A stretch of 55,175 bases of DNA, from assembly GCA_046727575.1 (NCBI GenBank), contig JBKPCV010000056.1, positions 1 to 55,175 on the forward strand. Reading direction: 5' to 3'. Under the pieces are notes generated by a model that had not been told where the DNA came from, did not search any database, and saw only the letters and a program-made list of their open reading frames with translations. Made by a program: the position numbers and the translations under genes. Within the stretch, counting starts at the first letter, position 1; each line of letters starts with the position of its first letter. The stretch comes from DASPTH01 sp046727575 (GTDB taxonomy: Bacteria; Actinomycetota; Acidimicrobiia; IMCC26256; DASPTH01). Shown one piece after another: positions 16,720 through 26,536 of the stretch.

Positions 16720-18510
16720 GTGACGGGGGCCGAGCCGGGGGGGCTCCGGGTCGTCTGCTGCTCGGGAGGCGGCATCCAGTCGGCCTGCTACAACCTCGGC
16801 GCGCTCCAAGCGCTCGCCGCGCACGAGCCGCCGGTCGAATCGGACTACTTGGTTGCCGTGTCGGGCGGGGCGTGCCCCGATCTGTGGTGTCACCACCGAA
16901 CGCGGTGAGACCAACAAGGAGGCCGCACCGGACGCTTACGCGCAGGCGCCCCGCAGCGCGGGCGGGCAGGCGGGTGGGTTCCTCGCCTTCGTCGCGGCGC
17001 TCGCCGCGCTCGTGCGCGGCGCCCTCGGTCGTCTCCGCGGGCAGAGTCCCACCGGCAAGGCCGCGCCGGCCAAAGAAGCCACGGAAGCCGAGATTGTCCC
17101 TGCGTCGCTGATGCGTCGCGTGTTCAGCGCGCTCCGTGAGGCGGTGTTGCCGTGGCTCGGCTCGCTGCTCGTCCTGGCTGTGCTCGCGCTGCTCTTCATC
17201 CGCTGGACCGCCGACGGTGCGCGGGCGGGTTACAACGCGGGTGAGCTCGCGGACGTGGCCATTGCGCTCGGCGTGCTGGCGCTGCTCCGCGTGCTCGTCG
17301 ACGTGAATCGCGCGTCGATGCGCGCCTTCTACCGTGACCGCCTCGCGAGTGCATACGCGATCGTGCGGGCCTCTGACCAGACCACCGGCCCCGCGCGCGA
17401 CGCCCGCCTGTCCGACCTGCTCGGCGAGCGACCGCCCGTCCTCACCCTTTGCGCGACGGCGAACATTCGCGCAACGAGCGAGGTACCGCCCGGTCGCGGG
17501 GCCATCTCGTTCACGTTCTCGCCCGAGAAGATCGGCCTCTCGGCCTCAGCACCTCCGGGCACACGTGCCGACGCCGCCAATGTGCTCGGGCGTCAAGACG
17601 CGCTCGCCGACTCCGCCACCTACGAGGCCGTCGTCGGTCACAACCTGCTGTCGCTCTCCGGCGCGGTAGCGATCAGCGGCGCCGCGCTGTCGCCGCTCAT
17701 GGGCAAGATGACGCGGCCCGCGCAGCGGTTCCTGTTCACGATCGCCAACGTGCGGCTGGGGATCTGGCTGCCGCATCCCAGCTTCGTCGCGCTCGTCGCG
17801 AACCCGCCCTCGACGACGGCCCAGATGCCACTCTCCGACCGAGCCTGGTACTGGGTCCTAGGGAACCGGGCGGAACGCTCGACCTCCTGGTGGAAGCGCC
17901 GGGTCCACGCGCTGGCGTGGCACGCGGTGCAACCGAATGCTCGACTGCTCCTCGCCGAAGCGTTCGGCTCGAACAAGGTCGGGAGCTCCTGGCTCTACAT
18001 CACCGACGGCGGCCACTTCGACAACCTGGGTCTCGTCGAAGCGCTGCGACGCGGCCCGACCGAGGTGCTCGTCTTCGACGCGTCGGGTGACGGCGTCACG
18101 ACGTGGAGCACGTTGGGGGAAGCGATCGCGTTGGCGCGCGCGGAGCTCGGCGTCGAGATCGACATCGCACCTGAGACAATGGTGCGCGAGGGCGCGGTCG
18201 TACAGCCCTGGGCGAAGGGAACGTTCACGTACACCTGGGACGACACGCAGCCGGGAACGCCGCGACGAGGCGGCAACCTTTACCTCTGCAAGCTCGGCGT
18301 GTGGCCCGACGCGCCGTGGGACGTGAAGGCTACGCCGCGCGGCACCCGACGTTTCCGACCGACGCCACGGTCCAGCAGCTCTACGACGACGAGGAGTTCG
18401 AGGCGTACCGGGCGCTCGGGTACGCCGCCACCGAGGCGATGCTTGCGACGCGCGATGCCGCGCAGGAGGGTGTTCAAGGCGCACAAGAGCGCGCCCTCTC
18501 GCTCCGCGAA
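16720..18510 (+). pseudogene. Patatin-like phospholipase, disrupted
   Basis: Three pieces of one patatin-like protein lie in order but in different frames. Piece 1 (16720-16908) has SGGGIQSACYNLGALQAL and VAVSGGA, the start of the fold, then shifts and stops. Piece 2 (about 16880-18340) holds three hydrophobic segments and YITDGGHFDNLGLVEALRR, the Asp half of the Ser-Asp dyad. Piece 3 (about 18325-18507) returns to frame 1 with TVQQLYDDEEFEAYRALGY, the usual C-terminal signature. The segment that should follow the VSGG motif is missing, so there is at least one deletion and one single-base shift. Assembly error is possible. The 3' end meets a convergent gene. Confidence 0.7.
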
Positions 18511-18513
18511 GCT

Positions 18514-19623
18514 TCAAGCCCCCGAGACAGGCGCGCGGTCGGCGGCGACTTCGTCGTAGGTCGCGTAGTCGGAGCCGGTGTCGTCGGCGAACTCGAACTC
18601 GAGCAGCCCCGCTGCGCCCCACTGCTCGCGCAGGTAGCCGTGGTTGGCGTCGAGCAGTCCGAGCTTGCGTACGTTGGGCACCAGCTTGGCGAAGAACGCC
18701 GACTGGAACCCGAGGTACGGGCCGCCGTGGAGCTTGGCCGACGCCTCCAACAGGAACGGCCGCACGTCGTCGACCTCGATCCCCACACGTTCCCACACTT
18801 CCGGCGTGGTGGAGCGCGCGCGTGACCGCAGGGTGTTCTCGACGAGGAAGTCCTGCCGATCCTTGAGCTCGGCTTCGGTGAGCCCCGAGTAGAGCTCCTG
18901 CAGGCTGAGCACGCCGAACGCGACGTGCCGCGCTTCGTCGGACATCACGTAGCGGAGCAGCTTGCGCAGCAACGGCTCCTGGATCCGTCGCAGCATGTCA
19001 CCGAACGCCGCCAGCGCCAGGCTCTCGATCACGATCTGCATCCCGAGATAGGCGATGTCCCAGCGGCTGTCCTGGAGCAGCGCGTCGATCTGCTGTTCGA
19101 GGAACGGGCTCATCGGATAGGCGTCACCGAGCTTCGTGTCGAGGTACTTCGAGAACACCTCGGTGTGTCGTGCCTCGTCCATCGTCTGGGTCGCTGCGTA
19201 GTACTTGGCGTCGATCCAGGGCACGGCCTCGACAAGCTTGGCCGCGGTGAGCATCGCACCCTGCTCCCCGTGCATGAATTGGCTCAACTGCGCTTTGAAC
19301 ATCTCGATGCTGAGCGCGGTGAATTCGGCATCGCGCCAACTGGCGAGGGGCGATCCGGGCAGCTCGGCGGCGGTACGGACGATGCGGTCCGTCGGCGACG
19401 CATGCTGCCGGACGAGCGCTTCGGCGTCGACCTGGATCTGCCAGTCGACGTCGGTGATGCTGCTCCACTGTGACGAGACGCCCTTGTTGTACAGCCTGAT
19501 CAGCTGCTCACGCTCGCGTGCGTAGTTCCACGCGTAGATCGTGTCCGCCTCGTCGTGGACTCGCTTGATCGTCGCGTCGACGACGCTTCGATCGGGCAGC
19601 TCCGCCTGCGCTTCTCTGGTCAT
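18514..19623 (-). CDS. Ferritin-like diiron protein (R2/AurF-like)
   Basis: 369 residues, mostly helical. The six carboxylate/His diiron ligands are visible as E120 (GEQGA), E150 and H153 (DEARH), E200 (VIES), E230 and H233 (second DEARH). Two ExxH pairs in separate helices define the ferritin-like oxygenase fold shared by ribonucleotide reductase R2, ligand-binding oxidases and AurF N-oxygenases. The ATG has GAGGAG 8 nt upstream. No partner subunit is adjacent. The reaction is unknown; oxidation of a lipid-like or aromatic substrate is plausible. Confidence 0.75.
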   Translation of the reverse strand: MTREAQAELPDRSVVDATIKRVHDEADTIYAWNYAREREQLIRLYNKGVSSQWSSITDVDWQIQVDAEALVRQHASPTDRIVRTAAELPGSPLASWRDAEFTALSIEMFKAQLSQFMHGEQGAMLTAAKLVEAVPWIDAKYYAATQTMDEARHTEVFSKYLDTKLGDAYPMSPFLEQQIDALLQDSRWDIAYLGMQIVIESLALAAFGDMLRRIQEPLLRKLLRYVMSDEARHVAFGVLSLQELYSGLTEAELKDRQDFLVENTLRSRARSTTPEVWERVGIEVDDVRPFLLEASAKLHGGPYLGFQSAFFAKLVPNVRKLGLLDANHGYLREQWGAAGLLEFEFADDTGSDYATYDEVAADRAPVSGA

Positions 19624-19717
19624 CGACGGTTCTCCTCGATCCTCAGTCGCCGTGCACTACGTCGTGCGGACGACACGATAGGAGCTGCATGCCGACCGGG
19701 GGCGCGAGACTCGCGCC

Positions 19718-21919
19718 GTGACGGAGGCCGAGAACTGGGGCACGGAGCCGTCGCGCCTCGTCGCGGCGGTCCTCGACGAGGAGGCGCGCCGCCAGGTCGA
19801 TCACGGCGCCCTCGACCTGACGGGCGACGTCGATGTCGCGAGCCTCCCGGGCGTCGGCGGCGACGACGTGCCGCTGCGCGCCGCTCTCGATCACGACGGG
19901 AGGGCGCTCCTCGTCACGGTTGGCGCGATGTGGGGCCTCGGATTTGCGATCTTCGCGATGACGGCAATCCTCGCCCTCCCGATCGCGCACCGCTACGACT
20001 TCACCCTTCGATTCCTCGTGCAGGTCGCGATCCTGCCCGGTTTCACGATCGTGCTGCTCTCGCAACCGCTCGGGAACCTCGTCGACCGGTCGACGACGAA
20101 CCGCCCCCGTGTGATGCGATGGCTGCTCGCGGTGTCGGTGATCGGTTTGCTGCTCTCCGGCGCGGCCTTCTACCGATGGGAGTTCCTCGGCGTGCTCGCA
20201 TTGACGGGCACGGGCGTGCTGGCGACGGTTCCCGTGCAGAGCTCGCTCCTCGCCGACACGTTCGCGATACGCGCGCGTCCGAGGGTGTTCGCGACCTATG
20301 TGGCGATCGGCGCCGGCGGATTCGTCGTCGGGCCGCTGCTCGCGGTGCTGGGCACCCTGCTCTTCAACGGCGACGCGGAGTGGCGCTTCGGTTTCTTCGT
20401 CGCCGCCGCGCTCGCGGCCGTGCTCGCGTTCGTCGCCGGCCGACTTCCCGACGTCCGGCGGGGTCGTGCCGAAGTCGAAGAGGTCTTCCACGACAACGGC
20501 GCTATCAGTGACGAGCACCTGTCGACGCTGCACGCCCTGACGCGCTTCCGCCAGATCGCGACCCTCCGGTCGATGACGCTGGGCCTCCTGGCGATGGGAT
20601 TCGCGTACGTCGGGTGGGGTGTCTGGTTCAACCTCTGGCTACACGGTCACTTCCAGCTGCGCGCAACCGACCGAGGCCTGCTCCTCGCGCTCATGGCCGT
20701 ACCCGCTTTGTTCACGACACCGGTGGTCGGACGACGAGCGGGCCGCGCGTTCCGCCGGGCGCCACATCACACGGTCCGGTTGTCGGCAGCGCTGCTGCTC
20801 GGCTTCAACATCGCGCTGGTCGGATGGTGGACCCACACGGTTGCCACGACGATCCTGCTCGCAGCCATCGGCTTCGCGTGCGTCGTCGGTGCGATCGCGT
20901 CGATCCTCCCCGTCGCACAGGCAGTGATCCCGCCGCAGACCCGTGCACAAGGCTTCGGCGCCTTCATCAACTCGTTGTTCATCGGCGCGTTCGTCGCGGC
21001 CGCGCCGGTCGTCGACTTCTGGCCCGAGCTCGAGCGGCAGCACACCGCGCTCTCGTTCTTCGTGCCGTTCGTCACGGTGCTCGGCGCGGGACTCATGCTC
21101 TATGGCGCGCGCTTCGCCGAGCGCGACATGCGCCGCATGGTCGAAGAGCTGAAGGAGGAACGGCAGCGTTCCGACGCGGTCCGGGCCGGGGCGGAGACCC
21201 CCCTGCTGCAGGTGCGGAATCTCGACTTCAGCTACGGGCAGGTGCAGGTGCTGTTCGACATCGACCTCGACGTGCGCCGCGGCGAGACGCTCGCCGTGCT
21301 CGGGACGAACGGGGCGGGAAAGTCGACGCTCCTGCGCGTGATCACCGGCCTCGAGCTGCCAACCCGTGGCGTCATACGGCTCGACGGCGAGACAATGACG
21401 TACCTCCCGGCCGAGGCGCGGTCGCTGAAGGGCATCGTCCAGGTGCGGGGCGCCGACGTGTTCCCGGGTCTCTCGGTGCGGGAGAATCTCCGCGCCGCGC
21501 TCGCCGCGCACCCTGCTGAACGGCGCGACGCCGAGCGTCGGATCGCGAACGTGTTCGAGGTGTTCCCCGCATTGGGCCGGCGGCGGAATCAGGACGCGTC
21601 GTCGCTCTCGGGCGGCGAGCAGCAGATGCTCGCGCTGGGTTGCGCGCTCCTGTTCGAGCCGCGTCTGCTGCTGATCGACGAGCTGTCACTCGGGTTGGCG
21701 CCGCTCGTGGTGCAGTCGTTGCTCGGCGTCGTCGAACGGCTCAAGGGCGAAGGCTTCACGATGGTGATCGTCGAGCAGTCACTCAACATCGCGTCGGCGA
21801 TCTCGGACCGTGTCGTGTTCATCGAGAAGGGGCGGATTCGCTTCGACGGCCCCAGCAGCGAGTTGGCCACGCGCGATGACCTGGCCCGGGCGGTGTTCCT
21901 CGGCGGCGAAGGCGGCTGA
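19718..21919 (+). CDS. MFS transporter fused to LivF-type ABC ATPase
   Basis: 733 residues. After a soluble stretch of about 65 residues, about 12 membrane segments follow to about residue 470, with the MFS-like loop PLGNLVDRSTTNRPR. From about residue 492 there is a full ATPase domain: GTNGAGKST (Walker A, about 529), LSGGEQQ (signature), LLLIDELS (Walker B) and IVEQSL (H-loop position occupied by Gln). The ATPase most resembles LivF, the smaller ATPase of branched-chain amino acid importers. The remaining importer parts are encoded just downstream in the binding protein and LivHMG fusion. What the MFS half transports, or whether it anchors or gates the ATPase, is unknown. Confidence 0.85.
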   Translation: MTEAENWGTEPSRLVAAVLDEEARRQVDHGALDLTGDVDVASLPGVGGDDVPLRAALDHDGRALLVTVGAMWGLGFAIFAMTAILALPIAHRYDFTLRFLVQVAILPGFTIVLLSQPLGNLVDRSTTNRPRVMRWLLAVSVIGLLLSGAAFYRWEFLGVLALTGTGVLATVPVQSSLLADTFAIRARPRVFATYVAIGAGGFVVGPLLAVLGTLLFNGDAEWRFGFFVAAALAAVLAFVAGRLPDVRRGRAEVEEVFHDNGAISDEHLSTLHALTRFRQIATLRSMTLGLLAMGFAYVGWGVWFNLWLHGHFQLRATDRGLLLALMAVPALFTTPVVGRRAGRAFRRAPHHTVRLSAALLLGFNIALVGWWTHTVATTILLAAIGFACVVGAIASILPVAQAVIPPQTRAQGFGAFINSLFIGAFVAAAPVVDFWPELERQHTALSFFVPFVTVLGAGLMLYGARFAERDMRRMVEELKEERQRSDAVRAGAETPLLQVRNLDFSYGQVQVLFDIDLDVRRGETLAVLGTNGAGKSTLLRVITGLELPTRGVIRLDGETMTYLPAEARSLKGIVQVRGADVFPGLSVRENLRAALAAHPAERRDAERRIANVFEVFPALGRRRNQDASSLSGGEQQMLALGCALLFEPRLLLIDELSLGLAPLVVQSLLGVVERLKGEGFTMVIVEQSLNIASAISDRVVFIEKGRIRFDGPSSELATRDDLARAVFLGGEGG

Positions 21920-21933
21920 ACGATTCTCGCGGC

Positions 21934-23475
21934 TCAGCTCTTGTCGACGAAGTAGGCGCCCGTGATGCGCTTGCCGCCTTTGTCGTAGCCGGGTTGAGGC
22001 ACCATGCAGATGCGGTAGTTGACCGGGTCGGGCGGGAGCGCCGGGTGCGCGCACGGGTACTCCGGCTTGTTGAGCACCTGCGTGTACTCCACCTTCGTCG
22101 GCACGTGGTTGATGATCTGGGTGTCGCGCGGCGCGGGCGAGCCCTTGGCAGCGACGCTGTCGAGGTACGGCAGCTGCTCGAAAGCCGTGATCGCGGCTTT
22201 CTGCGTGAGATTGGGACCGGCGTTGTAGAAGGCGCGCGCCATGGTGCGGTAGAGCGCGCAGATCAGCGCGACGGTGCCATACGGGTCGCGCGCGAAGGCC
22301 GGCGGGGCCGGTTGGGGGAGATCTTCCTGCGCGATCGTGGTGTTCGCGTCGTACTGCTTGTTGCACATCGTGACGAGATCACCCTCGGTCGCGCCGACCC
22401 GCCAGTCCTGCTGACCGGCAGCCGAGTAGCTGTAGATGTTCATGTCGTTGATGAGCTTCGCCCCGTCGACGCCCCCCACCTGACGACTCAGATCGATCAC
22501 CGCGTCGAACTGCGCGTCGAGGTTGTAGATGGTCATTGACTTGTCGAGACCCTGGTTTCGCAGTTCCTTGGTGAGCGCCGAGAATCGGAAGGTGTTGCCG
22601 CCGGCACTGCCGGTGATCAGCACGTCGACGCCGTTCTGCTTCAACTGGCCGACCACGAGCGGGTACTGCGACGAGATGTCACCCGCGGGGTCGGGCGTGA
22701 GCGCCTGGGCCTGCACGACGTTCACACCCTTCGCCTTCAACAGGTCGACGACGTTCGCCTTGATGAGGTCGACGCCCGTCGTGAACGTGGGGTAGAGCAC
22801 CGCGACCTTCTTGCCCTTGAACTTGCCGCTCTTGATCAGGTCGAGCATCGGCGCCTGGTACTGGGCGACATCGTTCGTCTGCCCGAACAGAATGTGACGA
22901 CCTTGTGCTGTCTTCAGGTATTGGGCCTGCGTCGCGAGCCCGCTGAGCATGAGGGTCTTGTGGTCGTCGGTGACGCACTGCGGTGCGGCGAAGCCCGTCC
23001 ACGAGATCACGATGAATGCCTTGAAGTCCTCCGTCGCCTTGATGCAGTCGGCCTGGGCGACGGCCAGCGTGCCCGCCGCATCGGCGGCGCCTTCGGCCTG
23101 GATCACGTTGAGGTCGATCTGGCGCCCGTTGATCCCGCCGCAGTCGTTGATCATCTTGGCAAAGGTCTTGAGCATGTCGACCTCGTCGCCGAGGTTGTAG
23201 CGAAAGCCTTGCGGCGAGTCACCCGGCCGCAGCGCGGGCTCGATCGCGGCCACGGAGATGGTGGTCGCGCTGACGCCGGGTGCGGTGGCTTTCAGACCGG
23301 TGTGCTTCGCGCTGTCCTTCGTGCAGAAGGAAGTCGTCGACGTGAACGGAGACGTCTGGGGGTCCGGTGTCACGCGCGGCGCCGCCGCACCCGCGGACGT
23401 CGCCCCGACTCCCGCCGTCGCTCCGAGGCCGAGCGCCAAGACCACGCCGCCGGCGAGCACGCGCTGACGAATCAT
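21934..23475 (-). CDS. ABC transporter substrate-binding protein, LivK-like
   Basis: 513 residues. MIRQRV plus a hydrophobic Gly/Ala stretch ending in AGAAAP is a Sec signal peptide without a lipobox Cys. The mature protein has the type I periplasmic-binding fold: TISVAAIEP, INDCGGINGRQIDLNV, KKVAVLYPTFTTGVDLIKANV and VDVLITGSAGGNTFRF. It is longer than LivK (about 370) and has several Cys, as in actinobacterial aromatic- or amide-type binding proteins. The ATG has GAGGGGG 4 nt upstream. It sits between the two fused transporter genes, divergent from LivHMG. Ligand unknown. Confidence 0.88.
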   Translation of the reverse strand: MIRQRVLAGGVVLALGLGATAGVGATSAGAAAPRVTPDPQTSPFTSTTSFCTKDSAKHTGLKATAPGVSATTISVAAIEPALRPGDSPQGFRYNLGDEVDMLKTFAKMINDCGGINGRQIDLNVIQAEGAADAAGTLAVAQADCIKATEDFKAFIVISWTGFAAPQCVTDDHKTLMLSGLATQAQYLKTAQGRHILFGQTNDVAQYQAPMLDLIKSGKFKGKKVAVLYPTFTTGVDLIKANVVDLLKAKGVNVVQAQALTPDPAGDISSQYPLVVGQLKQNGVDVLITGSAGGNTFRFSALTKELRNQGLDKSMTIYNLDAQFDAVIDLSRQVGGVDGAKLINDMNIYSYSAAGQQDWRVGATEGDLVTMCNKQYDANTTIAQEDLPQPAPPAFARDPYGTVALICALYRTMARAFYNAGPNLTQKAAITAFEQLPYLDSVAAKGSPAPRDTQIINHVPTKVEYTQVLNKPEYPCAHPALPPDPVNYRICMVPQPGYDKGGKRITGAYFVDKS

Positions 23476-23553
23476 CGTCCCCCTCACGGTCGAACCGGGC
23501 TGCCCTGAGCGAGTGTCACACGGCGAGCGCAATCCGACAAGAGCGGGCGAGCG

Positions 23554-23559
23554 TAGAGT
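23554..23559 (+). promoter_or_regulatory. Candidate -10 element of the LivHMG gene
   Basis: TAGAGT fits TANNNT and lies 53 nt upstream of the ATG at 23613, leaving a leader of about 47 nt that includes an AGGGGG ribosome site. The divergent binding-protein gene starts 79 bp to the left. Confidence 0.3.
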
Positions 23560-23612
23560 TCGCGGCGGCTCGGGTGGGATCACGCGGGACGCCAGGGGGA
23601 ACGAACGGTTCC

Positions 23613-26480
23613 ATGATCCACCTCCACGGCTGGGACATCTCACAGCAGATGGTCGTGACCGGCGGCGTGGTGGGGTTGTCGTACAGCGCGATCGCGGCCG
23701 GCCTCATCTTGATCTTCCGGGCCAACGGCATCATCAACTTCGCGGTGGTTGCCTTCGGCGCCGTTGCGCTCGGTGCGTTCGGTCTCCTCACCGAGCACGG
23801 CTGGAGCCTGTGGCCCTGCCTGCTCATCGCGGTGCCGTTCGCGGCGCTGGTCGCGATGATCCTCGAGGTCGTGGTCATCCGGAGATTGGCCGCCGCACCG
23901 CGGCTCGTGCTGCTGATGGCGACGATCGGGATCGCGCAGCTACTCGGCTTCTTGGTGCTCGTCTTCGCCGAGCTCCTTCCGGACGTCCCGCCGGGCGGCG
24001 ACTTCCCCACACTGGTCCCGAAAGACTGGAGCTGGCGTGTCACCGACGACCTCCTGGTCACTGCGCGCGAGATCAGCGTCCTCATCGCGGTGCCGATTCT
24101 CGTCATTCTGCTCGCGCTGTTCATGACGCGCACCCGCCTCGGGCTCATGGTGCGCGCTGCCGCGGCCAACGCAGACAAGTCGCGCTCGATGGGCATCCCG
24201 GTTGCACGTACGTCGACGGTCGTCTGGGGCATCGCCGCCGCATTCACCGCGACCACGATCATCGTGCTCGCGGCGGTGCAGTTCGTCACTCCGCTCGGAG
24301 CCGCGAACGGCACCGCGCAGCTCACGCTCGGTTATCCCGTCCTTGTCAAGGCGCTCCTGATCGCGATGATCGCCCGGATGCGCGTCCTCTGGGTCACGAT
24401 CCCCGCGGGAATGGCCCTCGGGATCATCGAGGTCATCTTCCAACAGAACGTGCAGGGCATCGATGCGAACGTGTTCGCGCTGTGGCTGTTCGTCGCCACG
24501 CTCGTCGTTGTGCTCACGCTCTCGCGGCGGGCACGCGTCGCAAGCGAGTCGGAGAGCGCGTGGAAGCTCTCGGGACGGATCAAGCCACTCCCCGAACGGG
24601 TTCGCGGGGTCTGGGCGATGCGCCAACTCCCCCGCTTCGGCCTGATCGCCGCGCTGGTCGTGTTCGCGCTCATTCCTGTGTTCGCGCAGCAGCCGTCGCA
24701 GTCGTTCCTCTGGACGCGCGTGGTGATCTTCGCCGTCGCAGCCTGCTCCCTGACGATCCTCAGCGGGTGGGCAGGTCAACTGTCTCTCGGCCAGTTCGGG
24801 TTCTCGGCCATCGGTGGGCTCGTGACGGTTCGTATGGTGAACGCGGGTTGGTTCGGTGTGCACAACGTGCCGTGGGGGCTCGCGGTCGCCCTGGGCGTCG
24901 TCGTCGGATCCCTCGTCGCGCTGCTGATCGGCATCCCGGCCTTGCGCATCCCAGGGCTCTACCTCGCGGTGACGACGCTCGCATTCGCCGTATTCGTCGA
25001 GAACTGGCTCGTCACGAGGCGGTGGCTCGGCGTCGACGAGCTCACCGGCTCGATCCCCGTCCTGAAGAAGCCCGACGCCGGCATCGTGGACTTCTCGTCG
25101 CGGCGCTCCTACTACTACCTCTGCCTCTTCTTCCTGTGCGTGTGCCTCGCGGTCCTCGCGCAGATCCGACGGTCGGGAATCGGGAGATCAATCATCGCGG
25201 TACGCGACAACGAGCGTGCTGCCGAGACCATGACCGTGTCGGCGACCCGCGCCAAACTCATCGCCTTCGCAGTGTCAGGCGGGATCGCGGCGCTGGCGGG
25301 CGCGCTGTACGTCACGGCTCTCCCGACGAGCACACCGAGCGCGACGTTCGCGACGTCCGAGTCGGTCACGGTGGTCGCGATCGCGGTGATCGGCGGTCTC
25401 GGGTCGATCGTCGGGCCGCTCCTCGGCGCGGCGTGGGTGATCGGCCTTCCCACCTTGTTCCCCGACTTCAACGCCGCGCCCCTCCTCGTCTCCTCGGTCG
25501 GCCTGCTCGCGCTGCTGTTGTTCTTCCCGGGTGGTTTCGTCGAGATCGCGCACCGCGTGCGCGACGCGCTCGTCGACCGCGTTGCGCGCCGTCTACCACC
25601 CGCGCCGGCGCGTCAGCGTTCCGAGGACGCACCGATCCCGGTGCCGGCAATACTCGCTCGGCGTGACGGTGCGGCGTCGGCGACGCTGCCCGACTGGCTG
25701 GTCACCCACGAGGTATCGGTGCGCTTCGGCGGACGGGTGGCGGTCGACCGGGTGAGCATCCACGTCGGGCCGGGAGAGATCGTCGGGCTGATCGGCACCA
25801 ACGGGGCGGGCAAGTCGTCGTTCATGAACGCCATCAGCGGGTTCGTACCGTCGTCGGGACGTATCGAGGTGCTCGGACGCGACGTCACCGGCTTCGCCCC
25901 GTACCGCCGTCACCGGCTCGGACTCGGTCGTGGTTTCCAAGCCGCGCGCCTCTACGACGACCTCACCGTCCGCGAGACCGTGCTCGTCGCACTTGAAGCG
26001 CGCCAGCGGTCCGCGCTGTTCTCGTCCCTGTTCGCGCTGCCACCGTCGGTGTTTGCCGAGCGGACCAAGCGGGCAGAAGCGGACGCGATCATGCGGTACG
26101 TGGGCCTCGATCGCTTCGCCGATCAGTTCGTCTCGAACCTGTCGACCGGGACGCGGCGCGTGACCGAGCTCGCGTGCCAGCTCGCGATGGGCGCACGGAT
26201 CCTGCTGCTCGACGAGCCGACCTCGGGGCTCGCGCAGCGCGAAACCGAGGCGTTCGCGCCACTCATTCGCCAGATCCGAGACGAGCTCGACGCTGCGGTC
26301 CTGCTCATCGAGCACGATGTGCCGATCGTGACGGAGGTGAGCGACCGCGTCTACTGCCTCGAGGCGGGCCGCGTGATCGCCGAGGGCGCGCCGGAGCGAG
26401 TACGTCACGACCCGCTCGTCGTCGCGAGCTACCTCGGCACCGACGTGCGCAGTATCCAGCGTTCCGGCGCCGAGACGTGA
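23613..26480 (+). CDS. LivH-LivM-LivG fusion, complete branched-chain-type permease plus ATPase
   Basis: 955 residues carrying three normally separate proteins. Residues 1 to about 300 are LivH-like (GLSYSAIAAGLILIFRANG, NFAVVAFGA). Residues about 330-640 are LivM-like (LSGWAGQLSLGQFGFSAIGG, IPALRIPGLYLAVTTLAFA, RDNERAAETM). Residues about 690-955 are LivG-like, with GTNGAGKSS (about 728), LSTGTRRV and ILLLDEPTSG. Together with the MFS-LivF fusion and binding protein it forms a whole importer. The ligand could be a branched-chain amino acid, but this class also imports urea, amides and aromatic acids. AGGGGG lies about 13 nt before the ATG. Confidence 0.92.
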   Translation: MIHLHGWDISQQMVVTGGVVGLSYSAIAAGLILIFRANGIINFAVVAFGAVALGAFGLLTEHGWSLWPCLLIAVPFAALVAMILEVVVIRRLAAAPRLVLLMATIGIAQLLGFLVLVFAELLPDVPPGGDFPTLVPKDWSWRVTDDLLVTAREISVLIAVPILVILLALFMTRTRLGLMVRAAAANADKSRSMGIPVARTSTVVWGIAAAFTATTIIVLAAVQFVTPLGAANGTAQLTLGYPVLVKALLIAMIARMRVLWVTIPAGMALGIIEVIFQQNVQGIDANVFALWLFVATLVVVLTLSRRARVASESESAWKLSGRIKPLPERVRGVWAMRQLPRFGLIAALVVFALIPVFAQQPSQSFLWTRVVIFAVAACSLTILSGWAGQLSLGQFGFSAIGGLVTVRMVNAGWFGVHNVPWGLAVALGVVVGSLVALLIGIPALRIPGLYLAVTTLAFAVFVENWLVTRRWLGVDELTGSIPVLKKPDAGIVDFSSRRSYYYLCLFFLCVCLAVLAQIRRSGIGRSIIAVRDNERAAETMTVSATRAKLIAFAVSGGIAALAGALYVTALPTSTPSATFATSESVTVVAIAVIGGLGSIVGPLLGAAWVIGLPTLFPDFNAAPLLVSSVGLLALLLFFPGGFVEIAHRVRDALVDRVARRLPPAPARQRSEDAPIPVPAILARRDGAASATLPDWLVTHEVSVRFGGRVAVDRVSIHVGPGEIVGLIGTNGAGKSSFMNAISGFVPSSGRIEVLGRDVTGFAPYRRHRLGLGRGFQAARLYDDLTVRETVLVALEARQRSALFSSLFALPPSVFAERTKRAEADAIMRYVGLDRFADQFVSNLSTGTRRVTELACQLAMGARILLLDEPTSGLAQRETEAFAPLIRQIRDELDAAVLLIEHDVPIVTEVSDRVYCLEAGRVIAEGAPERVRHDPLVVASYLGTDVRSIQRSGAET

Positions 26481-26497
26481 CCCGCGCGTGCCAGACG

Positions 26498-26503
26498 TAG
26501 TGT
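26498..26503 (+). promoter_or_regulatory. Candidate -10 element of the PAC2 gene
   Basis: TAGTGT fits TANNNT and would give a leader of about 27 nt containing the GGAG site used by the ATG at 26537. Confidence 0.3.
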
Positions 26504-26536
26504 GCAACCCCTCGTGTTCGAGTCCACGGAGTGACG

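Noticed and set aside
23500..23530. GTGTCACAC palindrome between the binding protein and LivHMG genes
   Set aside because: Only 4-bp arms; expected by chance in a gap of this size.
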